A DNA stretch of 7,161 nt from Ignavibacteriales bacterium (GTDB taxonomy: Bacteria; Bacteroidota; Ignavibacteria; Ignavibacteriales; Melioribacteraceae): NCBI GenBank assembly GCA_016929735.1, contig JAFGID010000008.1, positions 1-7,161 of the forward strand, given 5' to 3'. A model generated the notes under the pieces. That model was not told the DNA's origin and searched no databases. It was given only the letters and a program-made list of their open reading frames with translations. Positions within the stretch are counted from its first letter, which is position 1. Each line of letters opens with the position of its first letter. This document shows, in pieces, positions 5,869 to 7,161 of this stretch. Both the position numbers and the translations under genes were made by a program.

Positions 5869-6315
5869 TTATTTAATAATCCCAATATAATAATTTTCAG
5901 ATATTTCCAAGACATAAAAGGATTGTCGCAGTACTTGTTCCCCACTCTTAAAAAATACTTCAAGAACGCTCCAGCTAATTCCTTCTTTTGTTTCCTGTGA
6001 AATTGAACCGTTTGTATAGGAGTCGCTAATAATCAACATCGCATTTACTTTCTTACAAATTCTATCAACCTCTTTCTTCTCATCAACATTACTATAATTG
6101 AAAATTTCTTTATACTTACGATTTACAACCTCCCCATTATACAACAAATATCTGCTTGCACTTTGATAATCTTTTTTATCACAGTAATCAAGAAATTTAT
6201 TCACCATAGTTTTAATCTTTTCTTCCTGTACTTGATTGGAACCACTGCAATTCACATTACTAAACAAAAAAGAAGTAAACAGGAAATATGAAAGTATTAA
6301 AAATAACTTTTTCAT
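5869..6315 (-). CDS. Small exported protein, putative lipoprotein, possibly NTF2-like
   Basis: I do not recognise a named family for this 148-residue protein. It starts with a clear signal sequence (MKKLFLILSYFLFTSFLF) ending near Cys23 in NVNCSGS. That Cys could be lipidated, but Asn at the position before it is not a standard lipobox. The mature part opens with a helix, VNKFLDYCDKKDYQSASRYL (38-57), and ends in strands (SWSVLEVFF near 114-122, then QSFYVLEISENYYIGII). That order resembles NTF2-like/DUF4878-type lipoproteins, though this rests on pattern only. A ribosome binding site (GAAGGTG, complement of 6321-6327) lies 5 nt before the ATG. The gene lies 77 nt after the DUF3108 gene and 9 nt before ispH, so it probably shares a transcript with ispH without any obvious functional link. 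Confidence 0.7.
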   Translation of the reverse strand: MKKLFLILSYFLFTSFLFSNVNCSGSNQVQEEKIKTMVNKFLDYCDKKDYQSASRYLLYNGEVVNRKYKEIFNYSNVDEKKEVDRICKKVNAMLIISDSYTNGSISQETKEGISWSVLEVFFKSGEQVLRQSFYVLEISENYYIGIIK

Positions 6316-6320
6316 TTTTT

Positions 6321-6327
6321 CACCTTC
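6321..6327 (-). promoter_or_regulatory. Ribosome binding site of the lipoprotein-like gene
   Basis: On the minus strand GAAGGTG lies 5 nt before the ATG at 6315-6313, close to the Shine-Dalgarno consensus, and supports the chosen start. Confidence 0.5.
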
Positions 6328-6350
6328 AGTTTTCTTTAAATAATTTAATT

Positions 6351-6358
6351 CAAACTTA
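6351..6358 (-). promoter_or_regulatory. Candidate Bacteroidota-type -7 box for the lipoprotein-ispH unit
   Basis: On the minus strand TAAGTTTG fits TAnnTTTG exactly, 35 nt before the ATG of the lipoprotein-like gene. The nearest upstream TTTG (complement of 6371-6374) is only 12 nt away, shorter than the usual spacing of about 20 nt. No terminator is seen after the DUF3108 gene, so this may be an internal promoter. Confidence 0.35.
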
Positions 6359-6392
6359 TAAAAAAAATATCAAAAAAACTAATAAAATTTAC

Positions 6393-7157
6393 TTATATCT
6401 TTGCAGTTGAATTACCAGCTAATCCACTATAGGTAACCAATTCAGCATCAAGTGAACCAATAACAACCTCTGCTTTAACTTTAACTGGCATTTTATATTG
6501 GTCATCAGTTAAATAAATTACCATATTGCCATTTCCCTTATACAATCCACCTTCCGAAATAAGCGGTTGAACCGTAATACATTTAAATTTCCCTGCTGAC
6601 ACATCCACCGTTTCCTTTCCAAGATAGATAATATCTAGCGGATAAACGTTATCCTTATAAAAATTTTGCAAACTATATTTTTGACCTACTTTCATATCGG
6701 AATAGTCTAATGTCCTTCCAAGATAAAAAGCAGATAAAATATCATTAACATATTTCGGTATATCATAGGAACCTTCTGAAGTTTTTGCCTTGCCAGTGCG
6801 ATGATCGAAGAAAGCTGAGAAATCTCTCATATACCCACCTTCACGAATATGTTGCTCAAATCTCCAAGGAAATAAACCCTCCACATCAACATAAGATTCA
6901 TATCTATCACGAACCTTATAAACCAGATCAAACGCTGATGTTGTATTTACATTAAATGTAATGTGATATGAATCACGTCCGGATATTGTTTTGATTTTTG
7001 GAATTTCCATTACGGCAATACCAGCAGTAATAAATCCATATTTTAGATCGAATACCAATCTTTCACCTTCTTTAAAAGCATTGTTTTCCAATTTTCTAAA
7101 TTCTTCTGATTGTGCAAAGATTAGATTTACACTGAAGAAAAGTATTGCGAGTAACAT
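6393..7157 (-). CDS. DUF3108 domain exported protein (start at window edge)
   Basis: This protein of at least 254 residues opens with a signal peptide (MLLAILFFSVNLIFAQ, cleavage likely near 15-17), so it is exported to the periplasm or envelope. The rest is one DUF3108 domain, a beta-rich fold of unknown function common in Bacteroidota and Proteobacteria. Recognisable parts are GERLVFDLKYGFITAG at 31-46, DRYESYVD at 84-91, LFPWRFEQHIREGG at 95-108, the NDILSAFYLGRTLDY stretch at 138-152, and a closing strand region MVIYLTDDQYKMPVKVKAE at 212-230. The ATG at the complement of 7155-7157 is only 4 nt from the edge, and the codon before it is open in frame. The signal peptide also lacks the usual N-terminal lysines, so the true start is probably a few codons further upstream, outside the window. 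The gene leads the minus-strand series toward the lipoprotein-like gene and ispH. Confidence 0.82.
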   Translation of the reverse strand: MLLAILFFSVNLIFAQSEEFRKLENNAFKEGERLVFDLKYGFITAGIAVMEIPKIKTISGRDSYHITFNVNTTSAFDLVYKVRDRYESYVDVEGLFPWRFEQHIREGGYMRDFSAFFDHRTGKAKTSEGSYDIPKYVNDILSAFYLGRTLDYSDMKVGQKYSLQNFYKDNVYPLDIIYLGKETVDVSAGKFKCITVQPLISEGGLYKGNGNMVIYLTDDQYKMPVKVKAEVVIGSLDAELVTYSGLAGNSTAKI

Positions 7158-7161
7158 AAAT

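Noticed and set aside
6396..6403. Plus-strand TATCTTTG, an exact match to the TAnnTTTG promoter box.
   Set aside because: It lies in the last codons of the minus-strand DUF3108 gene and would only drive antisense RNA. The bases are explained by the coding sequence for STAKI and the stop.

Overview
The window is AT-rich DNA (about 30% G+C by eye) from a bacterium of the Bacteroidota/Ignavibacteriota/Chlorobiota (FCB) assemblage. Three things point there: a 54-residue DUF4295-like protein, a family typical of Bacteroidota; upstream boxes matching the TAnnTTTG promoter element; and a DUF3108 periplasmic protein beside a small lipoprotein-like protein. Recognisable Shine-Dalgarno sequences precede four of the five complete genes. 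This fits the Ignavibacteria/Chlorobi side better than Bacteroidia, whose ribosomes mostly ignore them. The lineage call is inference.

Left part, plus strand. (1) Positions 1-492 are the 3' end of an M28-type zinc aminopeptidase. (2) A 140-bp MITE-like element with near-identical terminal inverted repeats (512-651) follows, with further hairpins in and beside it. (3) A candidate promoter precedes a 665-residue membrane iron-sulfur oxidoreductase of the FadF/EMO type, which probably passes electrons from electron-transfer flavoprotein to menaquinone. (4) A short inverted repeat then leads into a membrane-anchored CapA/PgsA-like metallophosphoesterase, which ends at a clear intrinsic terminator.

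Middle. About 340 bp (4036-4375) lie between two facing terminators and contain no convincing gene. They hold a 14-bp inverted repeat (4212-4225/4309-4322) that may mark a small non-autonomous element or a structured RNA.

Right part, minus strand. Read in transcription order, the genes are a DUF3108 exported protein (start at the window edge), a small putative lipoprotein, a plant/cyanobacterial-type IspH (last step of the MEP isoprenoid pathway) 9 nt downstream of it, and the small DUF4295-like gene (4416-4580), which has its own strong ribosome binding site and a terminator.

The genes are mostly housekeeping: lipid oxidation and respiration, isoprenoids, envelope and perhaps ribosome. I see no defence system, CRISPR array, RNA gene or clear new multi-gene system. 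The points most worth a second look are the two inverted-repeat elements, the small DUF4295-like gene in an unusual place, and the form of IspH.
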